This document shows positions 1 through 7,285 of a stretch of DNA of 18,808 bases, piece after piece. Location of the stretch: contig CAYLSM010000074.1 of the NCBI GenBank assembly GCA_964386505.1, forward strand, positions 1 through 18,808, written 5' to 3'. The translations under genes were made by a program, and so were the position numbers. The first letter of the stretch is position 1. Each line of letters opens with the position of its first letter. Source of the stretch: JAJFUG01 sp964386505. Its GTDB lineage: Bacteria > Gemmatimonadota > Glassbacteria > GWA2-58-10. Under the pieces are notes generated by a model, which worked only from the letters and a program-made list of their open reading frames with translations, made no database searches and was not told where the DNA came from.

Positions 1-1188
1 GGCAACCTTCTGGCCGTGCTGAGCTGGGCGTTCCTGTGCGCCCCGATCGCGGTGCGCACCCGTCTTACACTCTACTGGCTGCTGCGCAAGATCTGCGGCC
101 CCTGGCTCACCGCGGCCTACAGCCTGGTCAATGCCCTGATGTTCTGTTTTCTGGCTGGCTCGATGATCGCGGTCTCGGCCACCGCAGTGGGCCTGCCGTT
201 GGGCATGCCCATGCCGGGCCTGGGCGACATGTACCCCACAAGCTGGGCCTGGGTGGGCGTGGTGCTGGCCGTGGGCGCTGTTGTCACCGCCCTGGCGATC
301 CTGGGGTTCGAGAAGCTGGCCCATTTCGCCAAGATATGCTCACCCTGGATGTTCCTGGTGTTCATCGCCGCGGCCCTGGCCGTGCTGCCCGGCCTGGGCT
401 GCCACAGCCCGGCCGATTTCTGGCGCGTGGCCACCGAGAAAATCTGGACCGGGGTGCCGCAGCCTGGCCAGACCCGTTTCACTTTCTGGCACATCATGTT
501 TTTCGCCTGGTTCTGCAACATGGCGATGCATATCGGCATGGCCGACCTGTCGATCCTGCGCTACGCCCGTCGCTGGCAGTACGGGTTCGCCAGCGCGTTC
601 GGCATGTTTTTCGGCCATTTCGTGGCCTGGATCGCCTCGGGCATACTCTGCGCGGCGGCGGGCGGCGCGGTGGCCCCCGGGCCAATCGCCTACCTGGGCG
701 CGGGTGTGGCCGGAGCGGTCTGCGTGGTGGTGGCGGGCTGGACCACGGCCAACCCCACTCTCTACCGCGCCGGGCTGGCCCTTCAGGTGGCCACCCCCAA
801 CTGGAAGCGCTGGAAAGTGACCCTGGCCGCCGGGGCGGTAACCACGGCCGCGGCGCTGTTCCCTGCCTTGGTGATGAAACTGCTGGACTTTGTCGCCCTG
901 TACGGCCTTCTGCTGATGCCGATGGGCGCGGTGATCTTCGCCGATTTCTGGCTCCTGCCCCGTCTGGGCCTCAAGAGCAATTTCGCCGAGGTCAGCGGGG
1001 CCCCGGTCAACTGGGCCGCGGCGGCGAGCTGGCTGGTCACCCTGGCTGTGCTGCTGGCGCTCGACATCGAGATATTCTTCAAGGGCCTGCCGGGCTGGTT
1101 CCTGGTGGTGGCGCTCTATATCCTGCTCAGCTTCGTGCAGCAGAAACTGACCGCGCGCGGCCGGGCCGCGCTGGAGGTGCCCAGATGA
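1..1188 (+). CDS. NCS1-family (purine/cytosine permease-like) transporter, 5'-truncated by the window
   Basis: This is an integral inner-membrane transporter of the nucleobase:cation symporter-1 family, which couples uptake of purines, pyrimidines, hydantoins or related small molecules to Na+ or H+. The reading frame is open from base 1, so the true start lies upstream; a GTG at 16 is only the first in-window start codon. The visible 395 or so residues hold about ten hydrophobic segments. The best family signature is the stretch AGWTTANPTLYRAGL at about 720-780, followed by a basic loop (WKRWK) and the late motif GAVIFADFWLLPR at about 930-962, both as in CodB-like permeases. The stop codon overlaps the start of the next small gene. 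Its place directly before rhamnose genes suggests co-expression, but NCS1 proteins are not known sugar carriers, so the substrate is open. Confidence 0.75.
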   Translation, partial: GNLLAVLSWAFLCAPIAVRTRLTLYWLLRKICGPWLTAAYSLVNALMFCFLAGSMIAVSATAVGLPLGMPMPGLGDMYPTSWAWVGVVLAVGAVVTALAILGFEKLAHFAKICSPWMFLVFIAAALAVLPGLGCHSPADFWRVATEKIWTGVPQPGQTRFTFWHIMFFAWFCNMAMHIGMADLSILRYARRWQYGFASAFGMFFGHFVAWIASGILCAAAGGAVAPGPIAYLGAGVAGAVCVVVAGWTTANPTLYRAGLALQVATPNWKRWKVTLAAGAVTTAAALFPALVMKLLDFVALYGLLLMPMGAVIFADFWLLPRLGLKSNFAEVSGAPVNWAAAASWLVTLAVLLALDIEIFFKGLPGWFLVVALYILLSFVQQKLTARGRAALEVPR

Positions 1189-1358
1189 AAACGCTCGCCG
1201 CCCTGCTTTCCCTGGCCGGACTTGCCCTGACCCTGGTCCCGTCGCTCCTGGTTTTCGCCGGCAGTATCGGCTGGCGCGCGCACGTACAGCTGATGTTTGC
1301 CGGGATGGTGCTCTGGTTCGTTTTCGCCCCGCTCTGGATGCGTCCAGCGCGGAGCTGA
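1185..1358 (+). CDS. small two-helix membrane protein (57 aa), function unknown
   Basis: A 57-residue protein begins with ATG at 1185, overlapping the transporter stop by the ATGA arrangement that usually means translational coupling. It has two hydrophobic segments, residues about 4-25 and 31-51, joined by a short polar turn (GWRAH), and ends in the basic tail MRPARS. There is no cleavable signal peptide, no cysteine and no recognised motif. The coupling makes it a candidate accessory or stabilising subunit of the NCS1 transporter; this is inference from position alone. Its codon choice is GC-rich like its neighbours, and the frame is clearly distinct from the transporter's, so it is not a frameshifted tail of that gene. 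I do not recognise the family. Confidence 0.6.
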   Translation: MKTLAALLSLAGLALTLVPSLLVFAGSIGWRAHVQLMFAGMVLWFVFAPLWMRPARS

Positions 1359-1375
1359 TCCTCTTTCTCTGTAAT

Positions 1376-1388
1376 TTGAAGCGCTTCC
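1376..1388. promoter_or_regulatory. candidate LacI-family operator before the rhamnosidase
   Basis: A perfect 10-bp palindrome, GAAGCGCTTC (1378-1387), is centred on CG and flanked by TT on the left. It resembles the LacI/GalR-family operator core AAnCGnTT. It sits 35-44 bases before the rhamnosidase start and just after a -10-like TGTAAT (1370-1375), a position suited to repression. No good -35 is visible, and no LacI regulator is encoded in the window. Confidence 0.4.
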
Positions 1389-1421
1389 GTCGGCAGTCCT
1401 CAATTCAACCTGGAGGAAGGC

Positions 1422-4175
1422 GTGGCCAAATCCATCACACTCCTGAGCCTGCTTGTTCTCGCTCTCACCCTGGCCTGTAGTGGTCAGAAACAGTCGGCCA
1501 TGCGGGTGAGCGGCCTCACCTGCGAGTACCTGAGTGCTCCTCTCGGCCTGGGTGAGGCGCAGCCCCGCCTGGGCTGGGTGCTCGACTCTCCGCGCCGCGG
1601 CGAGGTCCAGAGCGCCTACCGGGTGCTGGTGGCCTCCAGCCCGGAGTTGCTGGCCAAGGACCAAGGCGACCTCTGGGACAGCGGTAAGATCCTGGGCAAC
1701 CGCACCAGCCAGGTGGCCTATGGCGGCACGCCCCTGACCAGCGGCCAGCAATGTTTCTGGAAAGTCTGCGCCTGGGACCGGGACGGGGCCCAGACCCCGT
1801 TCAGCGAGATGTCCTCCTGGAGCACGGGCCTTCTGGACCAGTCGGACTGGAGCGGCAAGTGGATCGGCCAGACCAGCCAGCCGCCGGATACCGCGGCCGA
1901 GATAAGGACCCCCGGGCCCAAGCCGGTCTGGTTGCGGGCCGAGTTCAATGTGGAAAAGCCGGTCAAGCGGGCCGTGGTCTATGCCACCGCGCGCGGCGTG
2001 TTCGACCTTCACCTGAACGGCAGCCGGGTAAGCGATGACATGTTCGCCCCGGAGTGGACCGATTTCAACAAGCGCATCCAGTACCGGACCTGGGATGTCA
2101 CCGCGCGGGTGGTCCAGGGGGCCAACGCCCTGGGCGCAGTGCTGGCGGATGGATGGTACAGCGGGTTCCTGGCCTGGCAGCCCTGGCGCGGCAGCTACGG
2201 GTATCAGAACAGTTTCCTGACCCAGCTCGTGATCGAGTTCCAGGACGGCAGCAAGCAGGTTGTGGTGAGCGACGACTCCTGGCGCGTGAACAACGGCCCC
2301 CTGCTGGAGGCGGATTTCCAGATGGGCGAGGTCTACGACGCCCGCCTGGAGCTGAGCGGCTGGGACAGCCCGGCTTACGATGACGCCGCCTGGAAGCCGG
2401 CGGATGTGTTCGAGGCCCCGGGCGTCCCGCTGGTGGCCCTGGATGTCCAGCCCGTGCGCGTGACCCAGGAGATCAAGCCCCGGGCCATATTCCAGCCCAA
2501 GCCGGGCGTGTACGTGCTCGACATGGGGACCAATTTCGCCGGCGTGGTCCGGCTGAAGGTGAACGGGAAGGCCGGGGACAAGGTGGTCCTGCGCTACGCC
2601 GAGCGGCTCAACCCAGACAGCACGGTCTACACCGAGAACCTGCGCAGGGCGCGCGCCACCGACACCTATATCCTCAAGGGCGGCGGAGAGGAAATCTGGG
2701 AGCCGCGTTTCACTTTCCACGGGTTCCAGTATGTGGAGCTGACCGGCTATCCCGGTGAGCCGTCCATGGATGCGGTCACCGGCCTGGTGATCAATTCCGA
2801 CACCCCGGTGGCCGGCAGTTTCGAGTGCTCCTCGCCCATGATCAACCAGCTGATGAGCAATGTCGTTCGCAGCCAGCGGGCCAATTTCATCAGCGTGCCC
2901 ACCGACTGCCCGCAGCGTGATGAGCGTCTTGGCTGGATGGGGGACGCCCAGATATTCATCCGCACCGCCACGACCAACATGGACGTGGCCGCGTTCTTCA
3001 CCAAGTGGATGCAGGACGTGGAGGACGCACAGGCCCCGGACGGCTGCTACTCCGAGATCAGCCCGCGCTACGGCCGCATGCAGGGCCACGGCGGGGCGGC
3101 CGGCTGGAGCGATGCCGGGATCGTGATACCCTGGACAGTCCACCTGGTGTACGGCGACAACCGGATCATCGAGCGCCACTGGGACTCGATGGTGCGCTGG
3201 ATGGACTACGTGCTGCGGGACAACCCCGATTTCGTGCGCCGCAACGGCCGCGGCAGTGACTACGGCGACTGGCTCTCGATCGGGGCCGACACGCCCAAGG
3301 AAATCCTCGCCACGGCCTACTGGGCCTATGACGCCCACCTGATGTCGAAGATGGCGCAGGCGGTGGGTCGCGAGGAAGAGGCCAAGAAATACGAGGAGCT
3401 GTTCGAGAGCGTGCGCGCCGCGTTCCAGAAAGAGTATGTCAGCGCGGACGGCCACGTGGCGGGTGAGACCCAGACCGGCTACCTGCTGGCCCTCTATTTC
3501 GACCTTCTGCCCGACTCGCTGCGCCCCAAGGCTGCCGCGCTGCTGGTGGAGAACATCAAGGCCAAGGACTGGCACCTGTCCAGTGGATTTTTGGGAGTGC
3601 GCCAGATCAACCCGGTACTGACCATGATGGGTTATCCGGATGTCGCCTGGCGTCTGCTGGAGACCGAGACCTTCCCCTCCTGGTTCTATCCGATTGTCAA
3701 CGGCGCCACCTCGATCTGGGAACGCTGGGACGGCTGGACCAAGGAGAAGGGTTTCCAGGACGTGGGGATGAATTCGTTCAATCACTACTCCCTGGGCTCG
3801 GTGGGCGAGTGGCTCTACGCCAGCGTGGCCGGGATCGACCTCGACCCGTCCGAACCGGGTTTCGGCCGCCTTCTGCTGCGCCCGCGCCCGGGTGGCTCGG
3901 TGACCTGGGTCAAGGCCGAGTACAAGTCGATCCACGGGCCGGTGGTGAGCGACTGGAAAGTGGAGGGCGATACGCTGAGCCTGGAGGTCTCGCTGCCGGC
4001 CAACACCAGCGGCCGCCTATACCTGCCCTGCCCGGAGGGCGCCGCTGTGACCGAGAGCGGCAAGGACGCCGCCGCGTCCGAGGGCGTGAAAGCCCTGCCG
4101 CGAGAGGGCGACTGCGCCGTATTCGACCTGGGTGCGGGCAGCTACAGCTTCAAGTGCCCGGCGCTTAAGCCTTGA
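1422..4175 (+). CDS. alpha-L-rhamnosidase, glycoside hydrolase family 78, putative lipoprotein
   Basis: The enzyme hydrolyses terminal alpha-L-rhamnosyl residues from glycans or glycosides with inversion. The GTG start at 1422 has GGAGG at 1412-1416. The 917-residue product begins with a hydrophobic signal ending LTLAC (Cys19), an acceptable but not ideal lipobox, so export to the periplasm or outer membrane as a lipoprotein is likely. Domains follow the GH78 order: beta-sandwich N-terminal region (about 150-340), concanavalin-like domain around DMGTNFAG (about 360-450), (alpha/alpha)6 catalytic barrel (about 460-810) and a C-terminal beta-sandwich (about 815-890). The catalytic motif DCPQRDERLGWMGD covers residues 495-508, with Glu501 the likely general acid; Glu767 in ATSIWERWD is the likely general base. 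The next kinase gene starts 17 bases after its stop, suggesting one operon. Exact substrate (pectin, flavonoid glycoside or other) cannot be read from the sequence. Confidence 0.93.
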   Translation: MAKSITLLSLLVLALTLACSGQKQSAMRVSGLTCEYLSAPLGLGEAQPRLGWVLDSPRRGEVQSAYRVLVASSPELLAKDQGDLWDSGKILGNRTSQVAYGGTPLTSGQQCFWKVCAWDRDGAQTPFSEMSSWSTGLLDQSDWSGKWIGQTSQPPDTAAEIRTPGPKPVWLRAEFNVEKPVKRAVVYATARGVFDLHLNGSRVSDDMFAPEWTDFNKRIQYRTWDVTARVVQGANALGAVLADGWYSGFLAWQPWRGSYGYQNSFLTQLVIEFQDGSKQVVVSDDSWRVNNGPLLEADFQMGEVYDARLELSGWDSPAYDDAAWKPADVFEAPGVPLVALDVQPVRVTQEIKPRAIFQPKPGVYVLDMGTNFAGVVRLKVNGKAGDKVVLRYAERLNPDSTVYTENLRRARATDTYILKGGGEEIWEPRFTFHGFQYVELTGYPGEPSMDAVTGLVINSDTPVAGSFECSSPMINQLMSNVVRSQRANFISVPTDCPQRDERLGWMGDAQIFIRTATTNMDVAAFFTKWMQDVEDAQAPDGCYSEISPRYGRMQGHGGAAGWSDAGIVIPWTVHLVYGDNRIIERHWDSMVRWMDYVLRDNPDFVRRNGRGSDYGDWLSIGADTPKEILATAYWAYDAHLMSKMAQAVGREEEAKKYEELFESVRAAFQKEYVSADGHVAGETQTGYLLALYFDLLPDSLRPKAAALLVENIKAKDWHLSSGFLGVRQINPVLTMMGYPDVAWRLLETETFPSWFYPIVNGATSIWERWDGWTKEKGFQDVGMNSFNHYSLGSVGEWLYASVAGIDLDPSEPGFGRLLLRPRPGGSVTWVKAEYKSIHGPVVSDWKVEGDTLSLEVSLPANTSGRLYLPCPEGAAVTESGKDAAASEGVKALPREGDCAVFDLGAGSYSFKCPALKP

Positions 4176-4192
4176 GTGACCGGAGGACTGGC

Positions 4193-5773
4193 ATGCCGGT
4201 CAATGTCGGCGGGACCATAATCGTGCCGGTGGATGGGGCGAGCAACATCAAGCTGGAGGTGCTGGATTTCGACACTCTCGAAACCCTGTACTCGGCCGGC
4301 GCGCCCACTCCGGTGGCCGAGCTGAACGGCCTGAAATACAACGATTGTCTTAAGCAGTTCACTTGGTACGAGACAGTTATCGCCGCTTTACCGCCGGAAC
4401 TGCGCCGCGTCTGCCGGGTGATCGCTCCAGCGGCGCGGGGGGCCTCCGGGGCGCTGATCGGGCGGGACAACTCCCTGTGCGAGGAGCCGGGAGCAGGGCT
4501 GGCCCTCTCCTACGGTCAGGCTTACCCGGAGAGCGTGGAGGCGGCGTTCCGCGAGCTGGCCGGCAGCGCGGATGATTTCTTCCGCCAGACCGGCTCGGTG
4601 CGCGATTATCCGGGCAGCCTGACCCTGCTCAAGCGGTTTCTGTTCGAGGAAATGGTCCGTCCGCAAGCGCTGGCCCGCGCACACTGCTTCGCCGCCTGGG
4701 GCGTGCTGATCGGCGGACATTTTCTGGGTCCGGATTACCGGGCCGCCGTACGCGCGGCAGGCAACGAGCACAGCTACTGGATGTGCCACAGCGGGGCGCG
4801 GGATGTCGCCGCGGCGCCGGGCACGCCCAGTGCGGCGGCGCGGAAACTCGAAGCTTTCGGCCGCCTGGTGCCGGAGACTCCCGCGGTGGTTTACCGTCCC
4901 CTGGGCCAGGCGCCCGCGGCCCAGGCCTCGCGGCTGGGCCTTCCTGGCAATGTGCTGGTCACCCCAGGCGGTCATGACACCTGCCTGTCTCATCTTCCCC
5001 TGAATGCGGCGCTCGGCGCCTCCGGCGGGGCGATCCACCTGGAGGCGGGCAGCTGGACCATGGCCGCCCTGGCCGGGGCCGTCACGGCCCTGCCCGCGGA
5101 TGGCTGGCGGCGCGGGCTGATTGTGCAGGGCACGCTGGACGGGGCGCCGGTGGTGACCTCGATGTACGGCGGCGGGCGGGATTTCCGGTATCTGGAAAGC
5201 CTGCACGGCGCGGGAGCTTTCGGCGGACGTGGGAAGGATTCCGCCACCGCCCTGGAGCGCGTGCTACTGGCGCGGGATTGCTTTGTCCTGCCCGGAGTCT
5301 CACCCGAAAACCGTGGCACCGGGCCGTTCCCGTCCCTGGACGGGAAGATCGTGAACCGCGGGGCGTTCCTGGCGGATATCGCCGGGGCCCACGCCCTGGC
5401 GAGCCTCGCCACCGCCCTGACCGCCCTGTTCCAGGTGCGGATGCTGTGTCCGGAGGCGGAGACGCCCATAATACTGACCGGCGGCGGCTCGCGCGACCCG
5501 CACCTGGGGCCGGTTCTGGCGACCCTGGCCGGCTGTCCGGTCTACAGCCTGCGCGGCCGGGGCGGTGAGGCGGTTAGCGAAACCACCACCCTGGGCGCGG
5601 CCCTGGTGGGTAAGGCCGCCGTTTTGGGCATGCACCCGCAGGGCTTGTGTCCGCCCGGGCTGTCGCTCGCGCGGTTCGAGCCGCTGCCAGCCCGGCTGGA
5701 GACGGCGGCGCAGGAGTACCGGGCTCTCTGGGAGCGGGAGCTGGAGCGCGCCCTGGCGGATTCGGCTGACTGA
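4193..5773 (+). CDS. FGGY-family carbohydrate kinase, probable L-rhamnulokinase
   Basis: A 526-residue cytoplasmic kinase of the FGGY family, which phosphorylates a sugar or ketose with ATP. I start it at ATG 4193 because GGAGG lies at 4182-4186 with 6-base spacing; the in-frame TTG at 4172 overlaps the preceding stop and has no such site. The first ATP-binding element reads VDGASNIK (residues 13-20). Usual FGGY proteins have D-x-G-[TA]-[TS], and RhaB has DLGAS, so this protein seems to lack one residue between Asp14 and Gly15. The motif TPGGHDT gives the likely catalytic base Asp262, and ILTGGGSRDPHLGPVLATL near the C-terminus is the second nucleotide-binding segment. Its place between GH78 and rhamnose isomerase makes L-rhamnulose the most likely substrate, by inference; fuculose or xylulose kinase activity cannot be excluded. 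Confidence 0.8.
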   Translation: MPVNVGGTIIVPVDGASNIKLEVLDFDTLETLYSAGAPTPVAELNGLKYNDCLKQFTWYETVIAALPPELRRVCRVIAPAARGASGALIGRDNSLCEEPGAGLALSYGQAYPESVEAAFRELAGSADDFFRQTGSVRDYPGSLTLLKRFLFEEMVRPQALARAHCFAAWGVLIGGHFLGPDYRAAVRAAGNEHSYWMCHSGARDVAAAPGTPSAAARKLEAFGRLVPETPAVVYRPLGQAPAAQASRLGLPGNVLVTPGGHDTCLSHLPLNAALGASGGAIHLEAGSWTMAALAGAVTALPADGWRRGLIVQGTLDGAPVVTSMYGGGRDFRYLESLHGAGAFGGRGKDSATALERVLLARDCFVLPGVSPENRGTGPFPSLDGKIVNRGAFLADIAGAHALASLATALTALFQVRMLCPEAETPIILTGGGSRDPHLGPVLATLAGCPVYSLRGRGGEAVSETTTLGAALVGKAAVLGMHPQGLCPPGLSLARFEPLPARLETAAQEYRALWERELERALADSAD

Positions 5774-5804
5774 ATGACAGCTTGCACAGGCCGTAGGCAG
5801 CCGC

Positions 5805-5830
5805 AGGGGCGGCATATATACCGCCCGATT
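5805..5830. repeat. intergenic palindromic repeat, GTAGGGGC-type, copy 1
   Basis: The segment pairs GGGCGG (5807-5812) with CCGCCC (5821-5826) around an AT-rich loop. It is preceded by GCAG and followed by GATTAATT. It matches copies at 9037-9063 and, on the opposite strand, 10882-10911: all have (G)TAGGGGC-like ends, a central CAT and a CCCG end. No T-run follows, so it does not look like a classical terminator. Confidence 0.6.
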
Positions 5831-5836
5831 AATTGG

Positions 5837-5869
5837 AATCCCCCCTTGGCCCCTCTTTTTCAAAGGGAG
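5837..5869. repeat. C-rich hairpin repeat, copy 1 (degenerate)
   Basis: It starts AATCCCCCC and continues through a C/T-rich arm to a short hairpin, 5853-5858 pairing with 5862-5867 around loop TTC with one G-T wobble. It shares its AATCCCCCCT prefix and hairpin layout with the better-kept copy at 8982-9013. Such elements are widespread dispersed repeats in many environmental bacterial genomes; their function is unknown. Confidence 0.6.
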
Positions 5870-5985
5870 AGATGGTCAGCCTGGTTTCCGGCGTACGGCG
5901 GTCCGGGCCAAATTGAAGGACAAACGATTCAATAAAAATCTCTTCGATATTCAGTCTGGGCTACAAAAGAATCAGGAGCTACGGA

Positions 5986-7239
5986 ATGAGTCATGTACTG
6001 GATCAGATGCGAAGCAAGGGCCTGGAGTACCTGAAGGCCTGTTTCGGAGAGGCGGCCGTGGAACGGGCCGTGGAGCAGAGCGCCCGTCTGGAGGTGGAGG
6101 TGCCTGCCTGGCAGTTCTGGGCCGGGTTCGGTGGCGGCGGACGGTTCGAGGGTGCGGGCGGCGGCGGAGCGGCGCGCAACATGGACGAGATCGCCGCGGA
6201 TGCCGCGGTGGTGCACGGCCTCACCCGCTCCACGCCCGCAGTGGGCGTGCACGTGCTCTGGTCGCTCAGTGCGGATGGCCTGAACGGCGATTTCGAGGTC
6301 GCCCGGAAGGTGGCGGCCCAGCTTCAGGACCACGGCCTGCGCCTGGGATCGATCAACCCGACCTATTTCCTGGCCGGAAGCGCGGACGGCAGCCTGAGCA
6401 CGCGCGATGACGCGGCGCGAGAGCGGTTTGTCGGGCAGACAGTGCTGGCCGCCCGGATCGCCGCAGAGTTGGCCAGTGGTGTGGTCAGCCTGTGGTTCCC
6501 GGACGGGACCAACTACCCGGGACAGCGCGGACTGATCGAGAAAGTGCGGCTTCTGGCCGACTCGCTGGCCGAATTCTGGCGCTGCACCCCGCAGCAGGTG
6601 CGGGACAAGCTCGACCGCGTGCTGGTAGAGTACAAGGTGTTCGAGCCAGGCACTTACAGCACGACCGTGCCGGACTGGGGGGTCTCGCGCGAGCTGACCC
6701 GCATTTTCGGCGACAAGGGCGCGGTGCTGATCGATCTGGGCCACCATCACCACGGCACGAATGTGGAGCAGATCGTGGCAACCCTAATTGCCTTCGGCGT
6801 GCGCGGCGGGTTCCATTTCAACACGCGCTATGCCGCGGATGACGACCACTCGGTGGAGGCCAACTACGAGATGGCCCGGATTTTCGGCGAGCTGGTGGCG
6901 GGCGGTGTGCTGCTGAACGCGGACCCGCATCGCTCTTGGAGCCTGGCCCTGGACCAGATGGCCCGGGCCGAGGCGCGCATCCCCTCGGTGCTCAAGTCGC
7001 TGGACGCGCTCAAGCGTTCGTTCGCCCGCGCCCTCCTGCTGGATTCCGAAGCCCTGGCCGCGGCCCGTCGCAGCCCCGACCCTCTGGCGGCCAACGTCGA
7101 GTACGAGCGCGCCCTGCTGCACGCCGACACGGCCCCGGTCGTGATGGAGGCCTATCACCGTCAGGGCCTGCATCCCTGCCCGCTCGAGGCCTACCGCGAG
7201 AGCGGCCTGCAGGCCAAGCTGGAGCGAGAGCGCTCCTGA
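5986..7239 (+). CDS. rhaI: L-rhamnose isomerase (Pseudomonas/RhaI type)
   Basis: This metal-dependent TIM-barrel enzyme interconverts L-rhamnose and L-rhamnulose in the cytoplasm. ATG 5986 has AGGAG at 5974-5978, 7 bases away. The 417-residue length is close to the P. stutzeri enzyme (about 430). The residues I recall as metal ligands there all appear here at a constant offset of minus 4: Glu215, Asp250, His277 and Asp323 for the structural metal, His253, Asp285 and Asp287 for the catalytic metal. They lie in VEYKVFEP, LIDLGHHHHG, GGFHFNTRYAADDDHS and SLALDQ. The motif WFPDGTNYPGQ (170-180) is also typical. This is the Pseudomonas-type enzyme, not the longer-known E. coli RhaA. A repeat cluster separates it from the FGGY kinase, and the AraB-type kinase follows 46 bases later. 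Confidence 0.92.
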   Translation: MSHVLDQMRSKGLEYLKACFGEAAVERAVEQSARLEVEVPAWQFWAGFGGGGRFEGAGGGGAARNMDEIAADAAVVHGLTRSTPAVGVHVLWSLSADGLNGDFEVARKVAAQLQDHGLRLGSINPTYFLAGSADGSLSTRDDAARERFVGQTVLAARIAAELASGVVSLWFPDGTNYPGQRGLIEKVRLLADSLAEFWRCTPQQVRDKLDRVLVEYKVFEPGTYSTTVPDWGVSRELTRIFGDKGAVLIDLGHHHHGTNVEQIVATLIAFGVRGGFHFNTRYAADDDHSVEANYEMARIFGELVAGGVLLNADPHRSWSLALDQMARAEARIPSVLKSLDALKRSFARALLLDSEALAAARRSPDPLAANVEYERALLHADTAPVVMEAYHRQGLHPCPLEAYRESGLQAKLERERS

Positions 7240-7262
7240 AAAGGACAATTAACGACCTGAAT

Positions 7263-7281
7263 CACCCTCAGACGTGAGGTG
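7263..7281 (+). promoter_or_regulatory. hairpin covering the ribosome binding site of the AraB-type kinase
   Basis: CACC and TCA (7263-7266, 7268-7270, one bulged C) can pair with TGAGGTG (7275-7281) around loop GACG. The right arm contains the GAGG Shine-Dalgarno (7276-7279) for ATG 7286. If formed, it would hold back translation. The pairing is seen directly; a regulatory role is inference and the stem is short. Confidence 0.3.
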
Positions 7282-7285
7282 CGAA

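Noticed and set aside
1116..3935. 939-codon open frame on the minus strand opposite the rhamnosidase
   Set aside because: It mirrors the GC-rich codon pattern of the GH78 gene; its product is rich in His, Gly, Arg and Ala with no motif, and the sense strand has a complete catalytic signature.
5913..5941. Promoter starting TTGAAG before rhaI
   Set aside because: No acceptable -10 lies at 16-18 bases; only AT-rich sequence is present.
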